Position numbers and translations under genes: made by a program. Shown here piece by piece: positions 1 through 6,494 of a stretch of 19,795 nt of DNA. Numbering within the stretch: the first letter of the stretch is position 1; each line of letters begins with the position of its first letter. The stretch is from CAZLHO01 sp964559455 (GTDB lineage Bacteria > Krumholzibacteriota > Krumholzibacteriia > LZORAL124-64-63): NCBI GenBank assembly GCA_964559455.1, contig CAZLHO010000052.1, positions 1 to 19,795 on the forward strand, in the 5' to 3' direction. Under the pieces are notes generated by a model. That model ran no database searches. It was not told where the DNA came from and worked only from the letters and a program-made list of their open reading frames with translations.

Positions 1-546
1 GGTCTGGCCGGCGTGGGTCAGCAGGCCGGCGGTATTCAGCCCGGGCGCGGCCGCGGCGGCGCCGGCCAGCGCGGCCAGGTCCCCGGGCCGGTCCCAGCGG
101 ACGCCCGCCCGACCGTAGCCGGTGTCCACCTTCAGCCAGAGGTCGGCCCTCGCGCCGTCGCGGTCGACCAGGGCCGCGTCCAGGGCGGCGACCGCCGCGG
201 GATGGTCGGCGAGCAGGCCCAGGCGCAGGCGCGCGGCCAGGGCGGCCGCGGCCGGGGCCTGGCCCGGGTTCAGGGGCACGGCCACGACGATGTCGTCCCA
301 GCCGTCGTCGGCGAAGTAGGCGGCCATGTCCAGCGACGCGACGGCGATCGCCCGCACGCCGGCCTCGCGGAACCAGGCGCCGACGGCGCGGGACTGGTGG
401 GTCTTGAAGTGGGGGCGCAGGCGGCAGCCGGCGGCGGCGGCGCGTCCGGCCATGCGTGCGATGTTGCGCCGCGCCCGCGCCTCGTCCAGCAGCAGGGTCG
501 GCCGGGCGACGTCGAGGGCGGCCAGGTATTCGGAGAGTCCGTTCAC
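1..546 (-). CDS. D-threonine aldolase / D-serine dehydratase-like PLP enzyme (alanine racemase N-terminal domain), 3' end missing
   Basis: The reading frame is open from a GTG at 544-546 to the left edge (182 codons, no stop). A GAGAGG Shine-Dalgarno lies just upstream, and there is no in-frame ATG before the stop-rich region. The start of the protein has the fold-III PLP pattern RPHFKTHQS at residues 44-52, where Lys48 is the expected PLP Schiff-base lysine. The later stretch DLWLKVDTGYGRAG is typical of the alanine-racemase N-terminal barrel in the D-threonine aldolase / DSD1 family. These enzymes cleave or dehydrate D-3-hydroxy amino acids; the C-terminal metal-binding domain lies outside the window. 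The gene is 31 bp downstream of the sarcosine oxidase beta-like gene on the same strand, so it is probably the last or a late gene of that operon. The substrate is unknown. An amino-acid racemase relative is the alternative. Confidence 0.85.
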   Translation of the reverse strand, partial: MNGLSEYLAALDVARPTLLLDEARARRNIARMAGRAAAAGCRLRPHFKTHQSRAVGAWFREAGVRAIAVASLDMAAYFADDGWDDIVVAVPLNPGQAPAAAALAARLRLGLLADHPAAVAALDAALVDRDGARADLWLKVDTGYGRAGVRWDRPGDLAALAGAAAAAPGLNTAGLLTHAGQT

Positions 547-577
547 GGGTTTCCTCTCCGCATCCCCGCTGCGGGCC

Positions 578-1762
578 TCAGCCCACGACGAAGGCGTCGG
601 CCTCCACGTCGCCGCGCTCGAACCGGGCCAGCGAAAGCGACTCGATGATGTCGTCGGGCCGGCCGGTGGTGACGTGGCGGGCCATCCGGCGGGCCGAGAT
701 CGGCCCCAGCATGAAGCCGTGGCCGCTGAACCCGCAGATGTGATGATAGCCCTCCAGCCCCGCGACGCCGCCCAGGATGGGCCGGTGGTCGGGGGTGACG
801 TCGTACATGCCCGCCCACTGGCGCATCAGGCGCAGGCTGCGCGCCGGGGGATACATGTCGATCAGGGCGCGGGCGAAGCGCACCGAGAAGCGCAGCTGGC
901 TGCGGGTGTCGAAGCGCTCCGGATCCTCCCAGTGCGGCTCGGTCGCGTCGCCGATGCCGCCCACGATCTCGCCGCGCATGCTCTGGCTGAAGTAGATGCC
1001 GTCGGTGATCGAGATCACCATCGGGTCCAGGAAGGGCTTGAGCGACTCGCTGACCATGATCTCGTGCCGCTCCTGCCGGTTGGGCAGCGACACGCCCGCC
1101 ATCGCGGCCACGGCGCGCGACCAGGGGCCGGCGCAGTTCACGAGCAGCGGGGCCGAAATCTCGCCGCGGCTGGTGCGGACGCCGCGCACGCGGTCGCCCT
1201 CGACGATCACCTCGGAGACCTCGGTGTAGGGATAGATCTTCACGCCCAGCCGCTGGCAGGCCTTGGCGTAGCCCCAGACCACGGCGAAGGGGTAGGCGGT
1301 GCCGTCCTTCGGGCAGAAGGTGGCGCCCTTGAGCTTCGCCACGTTCAGGTGGGGGACGATCTTCAGGCATTCCTCGGGCTGCAGGAACTCCGTCGGCACG
1401 TTGCACGAGCGCTGCAGGACGACCGCCTTCTTCAGGGCGGGCAGGTCGTCCTCGTTCTCGGTGACCATCAGGTAGCCGCCCTGCCGGAAGAAGGTCTGGT
1501 AGCCCAGCTCCCCGGCCAGGTTCTCGAATAGCAGCACGCTCTCCTGGGCCAGGCGGATGTTCTCGGCCGTGGTCCACTGCTGGCGGATGCCGCCGCCGCA
1601 GCGCCCGGTCGAGCCGCTGGCCAGGTAGCGCCGCTCGAGCACGACGACGTCGCGCAAGCCGGCGCGGGCCAGCTCGTAGGCCATGGCCAGGCCGTTGACG
1701 CCGCCGCCGACGATGACCGCCGAGGCGGTGGCGGGCACGGGGCCCTCGGGCAGGGGGATCAT
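578..1762 (-). CDS. FAD-dependent amine/amino-acid oxidase, sarcosine oxidase beta / HcnC-like subunit
   Basis: A 394-residue DAO-family flavoprotein. The FAD Rossmann motif GGGVNG is at residues 19-24, followed by an acidic strand end (VVLER) and the family signature GSTGRCGGGIRQQW. The C-terminal FAD-contact pattern CGFSGHGFMLGP is also present. Length and motifs match the beta subunit of heterotetrameric sarcosine oxidase, HcnC of hydrogen cyanide synthase, and D-hydroxyproline or D-amino-acid dehydrogenase beta subunits. These oxidise the C-N bond of a small (N-substituted or D-) amino acid. The ATG overlaps the stop of the upstream BFD gene (ATGA at 1759-1762), so translation is coupled and the two products are likely in one complex. 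The sequence does not settle the substrate. The neighbouring D-threonine aldolase-like gene favours a D-amino acid or glycine-related substrate, which is inference. Confidence 0.88.
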   Translation of the reverse strand: MIPLPEGPVPATASAVIVGGGVNGLAMAYELARAGLRDVVVLERRYLASGSTGRCGGGIRQQWTTAENIRLAQESVLLFENLAGELGYQTFFRQGGYLMVTENEDDLPALKKAVVLQRSCNVPTEFLQPEECLKIVPHLNVAKLKGATFCPKDGTAYPFAVVWGYAKACQRLGVKIYPYTEVSEVIVEGDRVRGVRTSRGEISAPLLVNCAGPWSRAVAAMAGVSLPNRQERHEIMVSESLKPFLDPMVISITDGIYFSQSMRGEIVGGIGDATEPHWEDPERFDTRSQLRFSVRFARALIDMYPPARSLRLMRQWAGMYDVTPDHRPILGGVAGLEGYHHICGFSGHGFMLGPISARRMARHVTTGRPDDIIESLSLARFERGDVEADAFVVG

Positions 1763-2106
1763 GACGCACCTCCGGCCGGTCCGTCGTCACCGGCGTCGGT
1801 CCCGCGGCCGGCCTCGAGTTCGCCGAGCAGCGCCGGCAGGTCCAGGGCGGCCAGCTCGGCGAAGGTCAGGGGCATGCCGGGCGGGCGGATGTTGGTCAGG
1901 GGGATCTCGGCGGGGGCGACGCCGCGCAGGCGGGCCAGTTCGGCGGCCGCCTCGCAGAGGCAGCCCTTGCCCTGGCAGAAGCCGGTGCCGACGCCGGTGA
2001 AGCGCTTCAGCGACTCCATCTCGGTGAAGCCCTCGCGGAAGGCCTTGGCGAACTCCTCGCGGGTCACGTCCTCGCAGTTGCAGAGGATCTTCTTGCCGCC
2101 GCTCAT
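1759..2106 (-). CDS. BFD-type [2Fe-2S]-binding small subunit
   Basis: A 115-residue protein of the bacterioferritin-associated-ferredoxin (BFD) fold. The four cluster ligands are visible as C9-x-C11 (ILCNCEDVT) and C44-x4-C49 (GFCQGKGC), with an extra Cys51. In the sarcosine oxidase, HcnB and proline dehydrogenase families this domain carries a [2Fe-2S] centre between two flavoproteins; it is often fused to the alpha subunit, but here it is a separate gene. The start ATG overlaps the TGA of the upstream gene, and the stop overlaps the ATG of the downstream gene, both as ATGA. This gives a tightly coupled three-subunit cassette. The last 15 or so residues are Gly/Ala/Asp-rich and probably disordered. 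Confidence 0.88.
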   Translation of the reverse strand: MSGGKKILCNCEDVTREEFAKAFREGFTEMESLKRFTGVGTGFCQGKGCLCEAAAELARLRGVAPAEIPLTNIRPPGMPLTFAELAALDLPALLGELEAGRGTDAGDDGPAGGAS

Positions 2107-3518
2107 CTCGCGTCCACCTCCTGGGCCACGTTCAGCACCGCCGCGGGCGTCTCGCCGGCGGCCTCGCCGGCCACGACCAGGCGCAGGCCGCCGGCCGTCT
2201 CGCCCTCGGCGCGTCCGCCGCTGACGGCGCGGGGCACGTAGCCGCCGCGCGCGGGATCGAGCACCTGGTCGGCGCCCAGCTGGTAGGGCACGTCGTAGGC
2301 GGGCTTGCCGCGGCCGGCGACGACCGCCAGCTCGCAGGGGATCTCGGTGCGGGCGCCGCCCCCGCCGGCGGCCAGCTCGATCCCGGCCAGGACGCCGTCG
2401 GCGGCCCGGGTACCGGTGATCTCCAGCCCCGTGTGCAGGGTCCAGCCCAGTCCGGCCCCGGCCTCGACCGCGCGGGCGTCCAGATCGCAGCCGGCGGTCG
2501 AGGAGACGCTGACGCGGGCGCCGCGGGCGTGCAGCAGCGCCGCCGCGAGCCACAGGTCCAGCCCCTCGCCGCAGACGACGGCGCGTCGGCCGCGCACGTC
2601 CATGTTCTGCAGGGCCAGCAGGCGGTAGGCGGCGCGGGGGCCGCAGAGACCCGGCCGGTCGTTGTCGTCGAAGACGCCCAGGGCGTCGAAGGCGCCGGCG
2701 GCCCAGCAGATCGTGTCGCCGCGCACCACCGACAGCTCCTTGCCGTCGTGCAGCAGCAGCATGTCGGGCTGGAAGGCGCCCACGACCTGCGTGCCGAGCG
2801 CCGTCTTCACGCCCTTCGCCGCCACCTCGGCGGCCAGGGCGTCCAGACGGGCGCGGGCGGCGGACAGCAGCGGGAAGGCGTCCAGGATCCCCGCCTCGGC
2901 CACGACGTCGAGGGCGGCCTTGCGCTGGCCGCCCGGCGCGTCCATGTCGTCGACCAGCAGCACTTCGCCTCCGGCGCGCAGGGCCTCGGCCATCCCGGCG
3001 GCGCCCCCGCCCACGACGACGTGTTCGACCCGGCAGGCTTCCAGGGGGGAGACGGGGCCCGCGTCGGCGGCGACGGCGTCGCGGTCGCCGGCGATGACCG
3101 CGGGGTCGGGCAGGCGTCCGACCCCGGCCAGGGGGCGGATGGCCCGCATGAAGAGATGCGAGACGGCTGCGGGCCGGGTGAACCACTTGTAGTAGAAGCC
3201 GACGGGGAAGAGGCCGCCTCCCAGTTCGAGGCTCTTCTGCATCGGGCGGGCGTAGAAGGCGCCGCCGTCCTGGCGGGCGACGGTCATGCCGTCGCGGACC
3301 GGGGTCGAGCAGGCGCGCACGTTCGGCACGCCGTCGATGCGCATCAGGCAGTTCGTGCAGTGGCCTCGCGCGCAGCCGAGGCCGCGGGGCCGCCCGTACT
3401 TGGGGCTGTGCGAGAGCACGCGGACGCCGTTCTCCCAGAGGGCGACGGCGACCGTGACGTCGGGACGGCAGTCGAGGATCCGTCCTTCGAAGTGGATCTT
3501 GACGGAGGCACCGGACAC
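2103..3518 (-). CDS. [2Fe-2S] ferredoxin-FAD oxidoreductase, like the N-terminal half of sarcosine oxidase alpha / HcnA-HcnB fusion
   Basis: A 471-residue protein from a GTG at 3516-3518, preceded by GGGAG six bases upstream. This start lies about 35 nt after a predicted transcription start. Residues 5-75 form a plant-type ferredoxin domain with ligands C49-x4-C54-x2-C57-x12-C70. From about residue 165 there is a pyridine-nucleotide-disulfide-reductase-like FAD domain (VVVGGGAAGM, then LLVDD...GGQ). The C-terminal folate-binding (GCV_T-like) half of true sarcosine oxidase alpha is absent, so the protein stops where HcnB or D-hydroxyproline dehydrogenase alpha subunits stop. With the next two genes it should form an alpha-gamma-beta oxidase or dehydrogenase complex. 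The lack of a tetrahydrofolate domain argues against a classical folate-linked sarcosine oxidase. Any electron acceptor is unknown. Confidence 0.85.
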   Translation of the reverse strand: MSGASVKIHFEGRILDCRPDVTVAVALWENGVRVLSHSPKYGRPRGLGCARGHCTNCLMRIDGVPNVRACSTPVRDGMTVARQDGGAFYARPMQKSLELGGGLFPVGFYYKWFTRPAAVSHLFMRAIRPLAGVGRLPDPAVIAGDRDAVAADAGPVSPLEACRVEHVVVGGGAAGMAEALRAGGEVLLVDDMDAPGGQRKAALDVVAEAGILDAFPLLSAARARLDALAAEVAAKGVKTALGTQVVGAFQPDMLLLHDGKELSVVRGDTICWAAGAFDALGVFDDNDRPGLCGPRAAYRLLALQNMDVRGRRAVVCGEGLDLWLAAALLHARGARVSVSSTAGCDLDARAVEAGAGLGWTLHTGLEITGTRAADGVLAGIELAAGGGGARTEIPCELAVVAGRGKPAYDVPYQLGADQVLDPARGGYVPRAVSGGRAEGETAGGLRLVVAGEAAGETPAAVLNVAQEVDAR

Positions 3519-3559
3519 GGAACGCTCCCTTCGTATGTTCAGGCGATATTTCGGGTCGA

Positions 3560-3588
3560 AACATAGGCTGCGCCGGGGGCGCGGGCAA
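3560..3588 (-). promoter_or_regulatory. Predicted sigma70-type promoter of the oxidase operon
   Basis: On the minus strand a -35 TTGCCC (3583-3588) is followed by a 17-bp spacer and a -10 TATGTT (3560-3565). The expected transcript start near 3553 gives a leader of about 35 nt before the GTG at 3518. It sits back to back with the glutamine synthetase promoter. Found by eye only. Confidence 0.55.
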
Positions 3589-3639
3589 GGCGGCGGGCGC
3601 GCCGGCGGCGAGGGGGCGCCGGCGGCTGATAATGGGCGC

Positions 3640-3667
3640 TTGGCGCGGCCGCGCCGAGGGCTATATT
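3640..3667 (+). promoter_or_regulatory. Predicted sigma70-type promoter of glnA
   Basis: A -35 TTGGCG (3640-3645), a 16-bp spacer and a -10 TATATT (3662-3667) lie about 78 bp before the glutamine synthetase ATG, inside an otherwise GC-rich 226-bp divergent intergenic region. I saw no convincing sigma54 (-24/-12) element. The spacer contains the palindromic GC-rich run GCGGCCGC. Confidence 0.5.
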
Positions 3668-3744
3668 TGTCGGACGCATCCGATCCGTTTCCCCATAGAC
3701 CGAACCGCGGCCCCCCGGCCGGCGGACGCCGAGGAGAGAGAGCC

Positions 3745-5118
3745 ATGATGCAGGACAAGCTGGCGAAGGTGAGGCAGGACGCAGCCTCGCACGAGGTCGA
3801 GTTCGTCGACATGAAGGTCACCGACCTGACCGGCCGCCTTCATCACATCACCTTCCCCTTCGAGCGCTTCACGGTGGAGGCGATGGCCGAGGGCATCGGT
3901 TTCGACGGATCCAGCTACGGCTTCCTGAAGGTCGAGGAGAGCGACATGGTGTTGATGCCCGACCTCGACACCGCCCGTCTCGATCCTTTCCGCGAGCGGC
4001 CGACGCTGACGCTCTTCGCCGAGGTCAGGCACGTCGACGCCGACCGCACTCCCTTCCCGCAGGACGGACGCACGATCGTCCGCGCCGCGGAGGGCGCGCT
4101 GAAGAAGCTGGGCATCGCCGACCACTCGATGTGGGGTCCCGAATACGAGTTCTACATCTTCGAGGACGCCGACTACCACTCCGACGTCGACAGCTCCGCC
4201 TTCGAGATGTACAGCACCGAACGCTTCTTCCAGAACGCCTACCACGCCTGCAACCCGCACGACCGCCACGACGACTTCCGCGACGAGGTCTGCGCCCTGA
4301 TGCGGGACTTCGGCATCGACGTGCGCTACCACCACCACGAGGTGGGCGCCAAGGCCCAGCAGGAGATCGAGTCCTGGTTCTCGGACCTGCCCTCGGCCGG
4401 CGACCAGGCGATGCTCACGAAGTACATCCTCTTCAACCTGGCCGAGCGGCACCAGCTGAAGGTCACCTTCATGCCCAAGCCGCTCTACGACAACGCGGGC
4501 TCCGGCTGGCACGTGCACCAGTTCCTGGTCAAGGACGGCCGCAACGTCTTCGAGGATCCCCAGGGCTACGCGGGCCTGAGCAGGACCGCCCTGCACTACG
4601 TCGGCGGCATTCTGACCCACAGCCCGGCCCTCTGCGCCCTGACCAACCCCAGCACCAATTCGTACAAGCGGCTGGTGCCGGGCTTCGAGGCCCCGACCTC
4701 GATCACCTTCGGGCGCAGCAACCGCGGCGCCGCCGTGCGCATCCCCAGCTACGTGGCCGACCCCGCCTACCGGCGCGTCGAATACCGGCCGCCCGACTTC
4801 ACCTGCAACCCCTACCTGGCGATGTCGGCGATCCTGATGGCGGGCATCGACGGCATCGTCAACGAGATCGATCCCTACGCCGCCGGCTTCCACCCCGCCG
4901 ACGCGCCCAGCGCCGACTCGCGGGGCGGCGTGGACTTCCTGCCCCGCTCGCTGGACGACGCCCTGGACGCCCTGGAGGCGGACCACCAGTTCCTGCTGCG
5001 CGAGGACGTCTTCCCCGAGGTGCTGATCCGGCGCTGGCTGGACATCAAGCGCGGCGAGATCCAGGCGATCAGCCGTCGCCCGCATCCCTACGAGTTCACG
5101 ATGTACTTTGACTTGTAG
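3745..5118 (+). CDS. glnA: Glutamine synthetase, type I
   Basis: A 457-residue enzyme that makes glutamine from glutamate, ammonium and ATP in the cytoplasm. GAGGAG at 3731-3736 serves either of two adjacent ATGs (3745 or 3748). Visible family motifs are GFDGSSYGF with VEESDM in the N-terminal beta-grasp domain, the glutamate/metal-site motif EYEFYIFED (from residue 133), HHEVGAKAQQEIE, the ATP-site GSGWHVHQ (H256, H258), NPSTNSYKRLVPGFEAP and the EYRPPD...NPYLA stretch. The region where GSI-beta enzymes carry the adenylylated tyrosine (NLYDLP) has no tyrosine here, so adenylylation control is unlikely. It is divergent from an amino-acid oxidase operon and followed by a terminator, so it is probably monocistronic. 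Function as a true glutamine synthetase is likely; a gamma-glutamyl-amine ligase relative is less likely. Confidence 0.92.
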   Translation: MMQDKLAKVRQDAASHEVEFVDMKVTDLTGRLHHITFPFERFTVEAMAEGIGFDGSSYGFLKVEESDMVLMPDLDTARLDPFRERPTLTLFAEVRHVDADRTPFPQDGRTIVRAAEGALKKLGIADHSMWGPEYEFYIFEDADYHSDVDSSAFEMYSTERFFQNAYHACNPHDRHDDFRDEVCALMRDFGIDVRYHHHEVGAKAQQEIESWFSDLPSAGDQAMLTKYILFNLAERHQLKVTFMPKPLYDNAGSGWHVHQFLVKDGRNVFEDPQGYAGLSRTALHYVGGILTHSPALCALTNPSTNSYKRLVPGFEAPTSITFGRSNRGAAVRIPSYVADPAYRRVEYRPPDFTCNPYLAMSAILMAGIDGIVNEIDPYAAGFHPADAPSADSRGGVDFLPRSLDDALDALEADHQFLLREDVFPEVLIRRWLDIKRGEIQAISRRPHPYEFTMYFDL

Positions 5119-5137
5119 GAGAAGCTGAAGCAGAATG

Positions 5138-5187
5138 GGCCCTCCGGAACCCGCGCGCGCCGCGCCGGGGCCGGGGGGCCTTTCCTT
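5138..5187 (+). terminator. Rho-independent terminator of glnA
   Basis: A ten-pair stem, 5138-5147 with 5171-5180 (GGCCCTCCGG against CCGGGGGGCC, one G-U pair), closes a 23-nt GC-rich loop. It is followed by TTTCCTT. It starts 20 bp after the glnA stop and ends before the yjbQ-like gene. Confidence 0.65.
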
Positions 5188-5208
5188 GTCCAGTCCGGGA
5201 GTCCGCCC

Positions 5209-5601
5209 ATGGTCGAGTTCACCGTCCGGACCGCCTCCCACACCGACTTCGTCGACATCACCGCCCGGGTCCAGGCCGCCGTGGCCGAACTGGGCCTGAG
5301 CGACGGCGCGGTGCTGGTCTGGACCCCCCACACCACCGCCGCGGTGACCGTCAACGAAGGCGCCGACCCCGACGTCGTGCGCGACATCGCCGACGCCCTG
5401 GAGCGGGCCGTGCCCTGGCAGGCCGGCTACGCCCACGCCGAAGGCAACGCCGCGGCCCACGTCAAATCCAGCCTCTTCGGCTGCGGCCACCTGTTGCCCG
5501 TGCGGGACGGGCGCCTGGACCTGGGCACCTGGCAGACCGTCTGGTTCTGTGAATTCGACGGCCCGCGCAGCCGCCGGGTCTCGGTCCGGACCTGCGGATA
5601 G
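5209..5601 (+). CDS. YjbQ / UPF0047 family protein
   Basis: A 130-residue protein from an ATG preceded by GGGAG seven bases upstream. The family signature is clear: WTPHTTAAVTVNE at residues 38-50 (H41, E50), followed by HAEGNAAAHVKSS (H76, E78, N80, H84, K86), which form the conserved anion- and metal-lined pocket of YjbQ trimers. Length equals that of the family. Members are small cytoplasmic homotrimers. E. coli YjbQ shows weak thiamine-phosphate synthase activity, but the physiological role is not settled. The gene lies behind the glnA terminator, 113 bp before the exopolysaccharide operon. Its own promoter is not evident, so read-through from glnA is possible. Confidence 0.9.
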   Translation: MVEFTVRTASHTDFVDITARVQAAVAELGLSDGAVLVWTPHTTAAVTVNEGADPDVVRDIADALERAVPWQAGYAHAEGNAAAHVKSSLFGCGHLLPVRDGRLDLGTWQTVWFCEFDGPRSRRVSVRTCG

Positions 5602-5714
5602 ATCGTTCCGGTCGCGCATCTTCTGTCAAGCAATTCGATTATCGGCCGAAGCATTGTTGGGGCCGCCGCGCACCGGCTGGCGGTCGCCGCATACCGTGCC
5701 CTCGGGGAGCGTCC
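5602..5714 (+). promoter_or_regulatory. Presumed promoter region of the exopolysaccharide operon
   Basis: This 113-bp gap contains a locally AT-richer patch (about 5618-5660) unlike the flanking coding DNA, so a promoter is plausible. I could not find a -35/-10 pair as good as those elsewhere in the window. GGGGAG at 5704-5709 is the Shine-Dalgarno of the next gene. No terminator-like hairpin follows the yjbQ-like gene. Confidence 0.3.
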
Positions 5715-6494
5715 ATGAAGAATCGGATCTTCTACCACCGCGCCTACAAGCGGCTGGAAGGAGTGAACGGCTGGGCCAGCGCCCGGCTCTTCGCCCTGGT
5801 CGCCGTTCTGGACGCGCTGATCGCCTATTTCCACCGGCCCCTGCTGGACGCCTTCGTCGGCGCCGTCGGCCGGATCCTGGCCTGGTGCGGCGTGGGCGCC
5901 GAGGTCGTCTACTGGCCTTTCCTGCCGGTCTGGGTGAAGCAGATGCCCGTGCTCGACGCCGCCGGCGTCTTCCCGTCGCGACTCTTCGCCCTGGTCACCT
6001 TCGTGGTCTGCCTGCTGCTGGTCGTGGTCGTGCCCCGCGTGCGTCGACTGCCTCGGGTGATCGTGGTCTACGCTGTCTTCCTGTCGCTGTTGAACCTGGC
6101 CTCGTCGGCCTTCTTCATCACGGTGCCGCACCGCTTCCCCTACGACGTGGCGGACTTCTCGCTGCTGTACATGGGCACCCAGCTGGGGATGTGGCTGCTG
6201 CTGCCGGTGGTCATGGGCATGGCGCTGTCGACACTGCAGGCGCCGACGCTCGAGAAGCTGGGCGTGATCCTGGCCTCCCTGGCCTACGCGGCGCTCTTCG
6301 GCGCCGTGCGCTACGCCAGCTTCATCTACCTGCTGCGCGAGATCACCGTCCTGAACATGGCGGCGATGTTCTTCGCTCTCGGCCCCCTGGTCGACTTCGT
6401 CTACCTGGTGGCCATCTACTCGCTCTACGTGAACCTGGTGGCGCTCCGACTGCGCCGCACCCCGGAGTCGTGGCGATGGTTGTTCTCGTCCTGA
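5715..6494 (+). CDS. Polytopic membrane protein of unknown family, first gene of the exopolysaccharide operon
   Basis: A 259-residue protein with a GGGGAG ribosome binding site five bases before the ATG. Hydrophobic segments at about residues 24-40, 90-107, 114-135, 148-172, 181-206 and 211-244 suggest six to seven membrane spans. There is a short basic N-terminus (MKNRIFYHRAYKRLEG) and a basic C-terminal tail. I do not recognise the family. The Cys-Arg-His arrangement expected of exosortases is not visible. It overlaps the glycosyltransferase gene by 19 bp, so the two are likely co-translated. By position it may be an accessory subunit of the polymer synthase, comparable in role but not in sequence to PgaD, Alg44 or PelE/PelD-type partners. 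That role is inference only. Confidence 0.85.
   Translation: MKNRIFYHRAYKRLEGVNGWASARLFALVAVLDALIAYFHRPLLDAFVGAVGRILAWCGVGAEVVYWPFLPVWVKQMPVLDAAGVFPSRLFALVTFVVCLLLVVVVPRVRRLPRVIVVYAVFLSLLNLASSAFFITVPHRFPYDVADFSLLYMGTQLGMWLLLPVVMGMALSTLQAPTLEKLGVILASLAYAALFGAVRYASFIYLLREITVLNMAAMFFALGPLVDFVYLVAIYSLYVNLVALRLRRTPESWRWLFSS

Noticed and set aside
326..1531. Long plus-strand open frame opposite the oxidase and aldolase-like genes
   Set aside because: High GC gives long antisense frames; this one is rich in Ala/Arg/His/Gly with no motif, and the minus strand carries clear families.
3600..3700. Sigma54 promoter for glnA
   Set aside because: A TGGC run is present, but no TTGC-type -12 element follows at the required spacing; a sigma70-type pair fits better.
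3519..3821. N-terminal extension of the ferredoxin-FAD protein to an ATG at 3819-3821
   Set aside because: It would run through both divergent promoters and into glnA; the added residues are Pro/Arg-rich, and the GTG at 3518 has a proper Shine-Dalgarno and begins the ferredoxin domain.
5715..6494. Exosortase/archaeosortase-like membrane protein
   Set aside because: The number of membrane spans and the exopolysaccharide context fit, but the conserved catalytic Cys, Arg and His arrangement is not visible; the only Cys residues (58 and 99) are not in such motifs.
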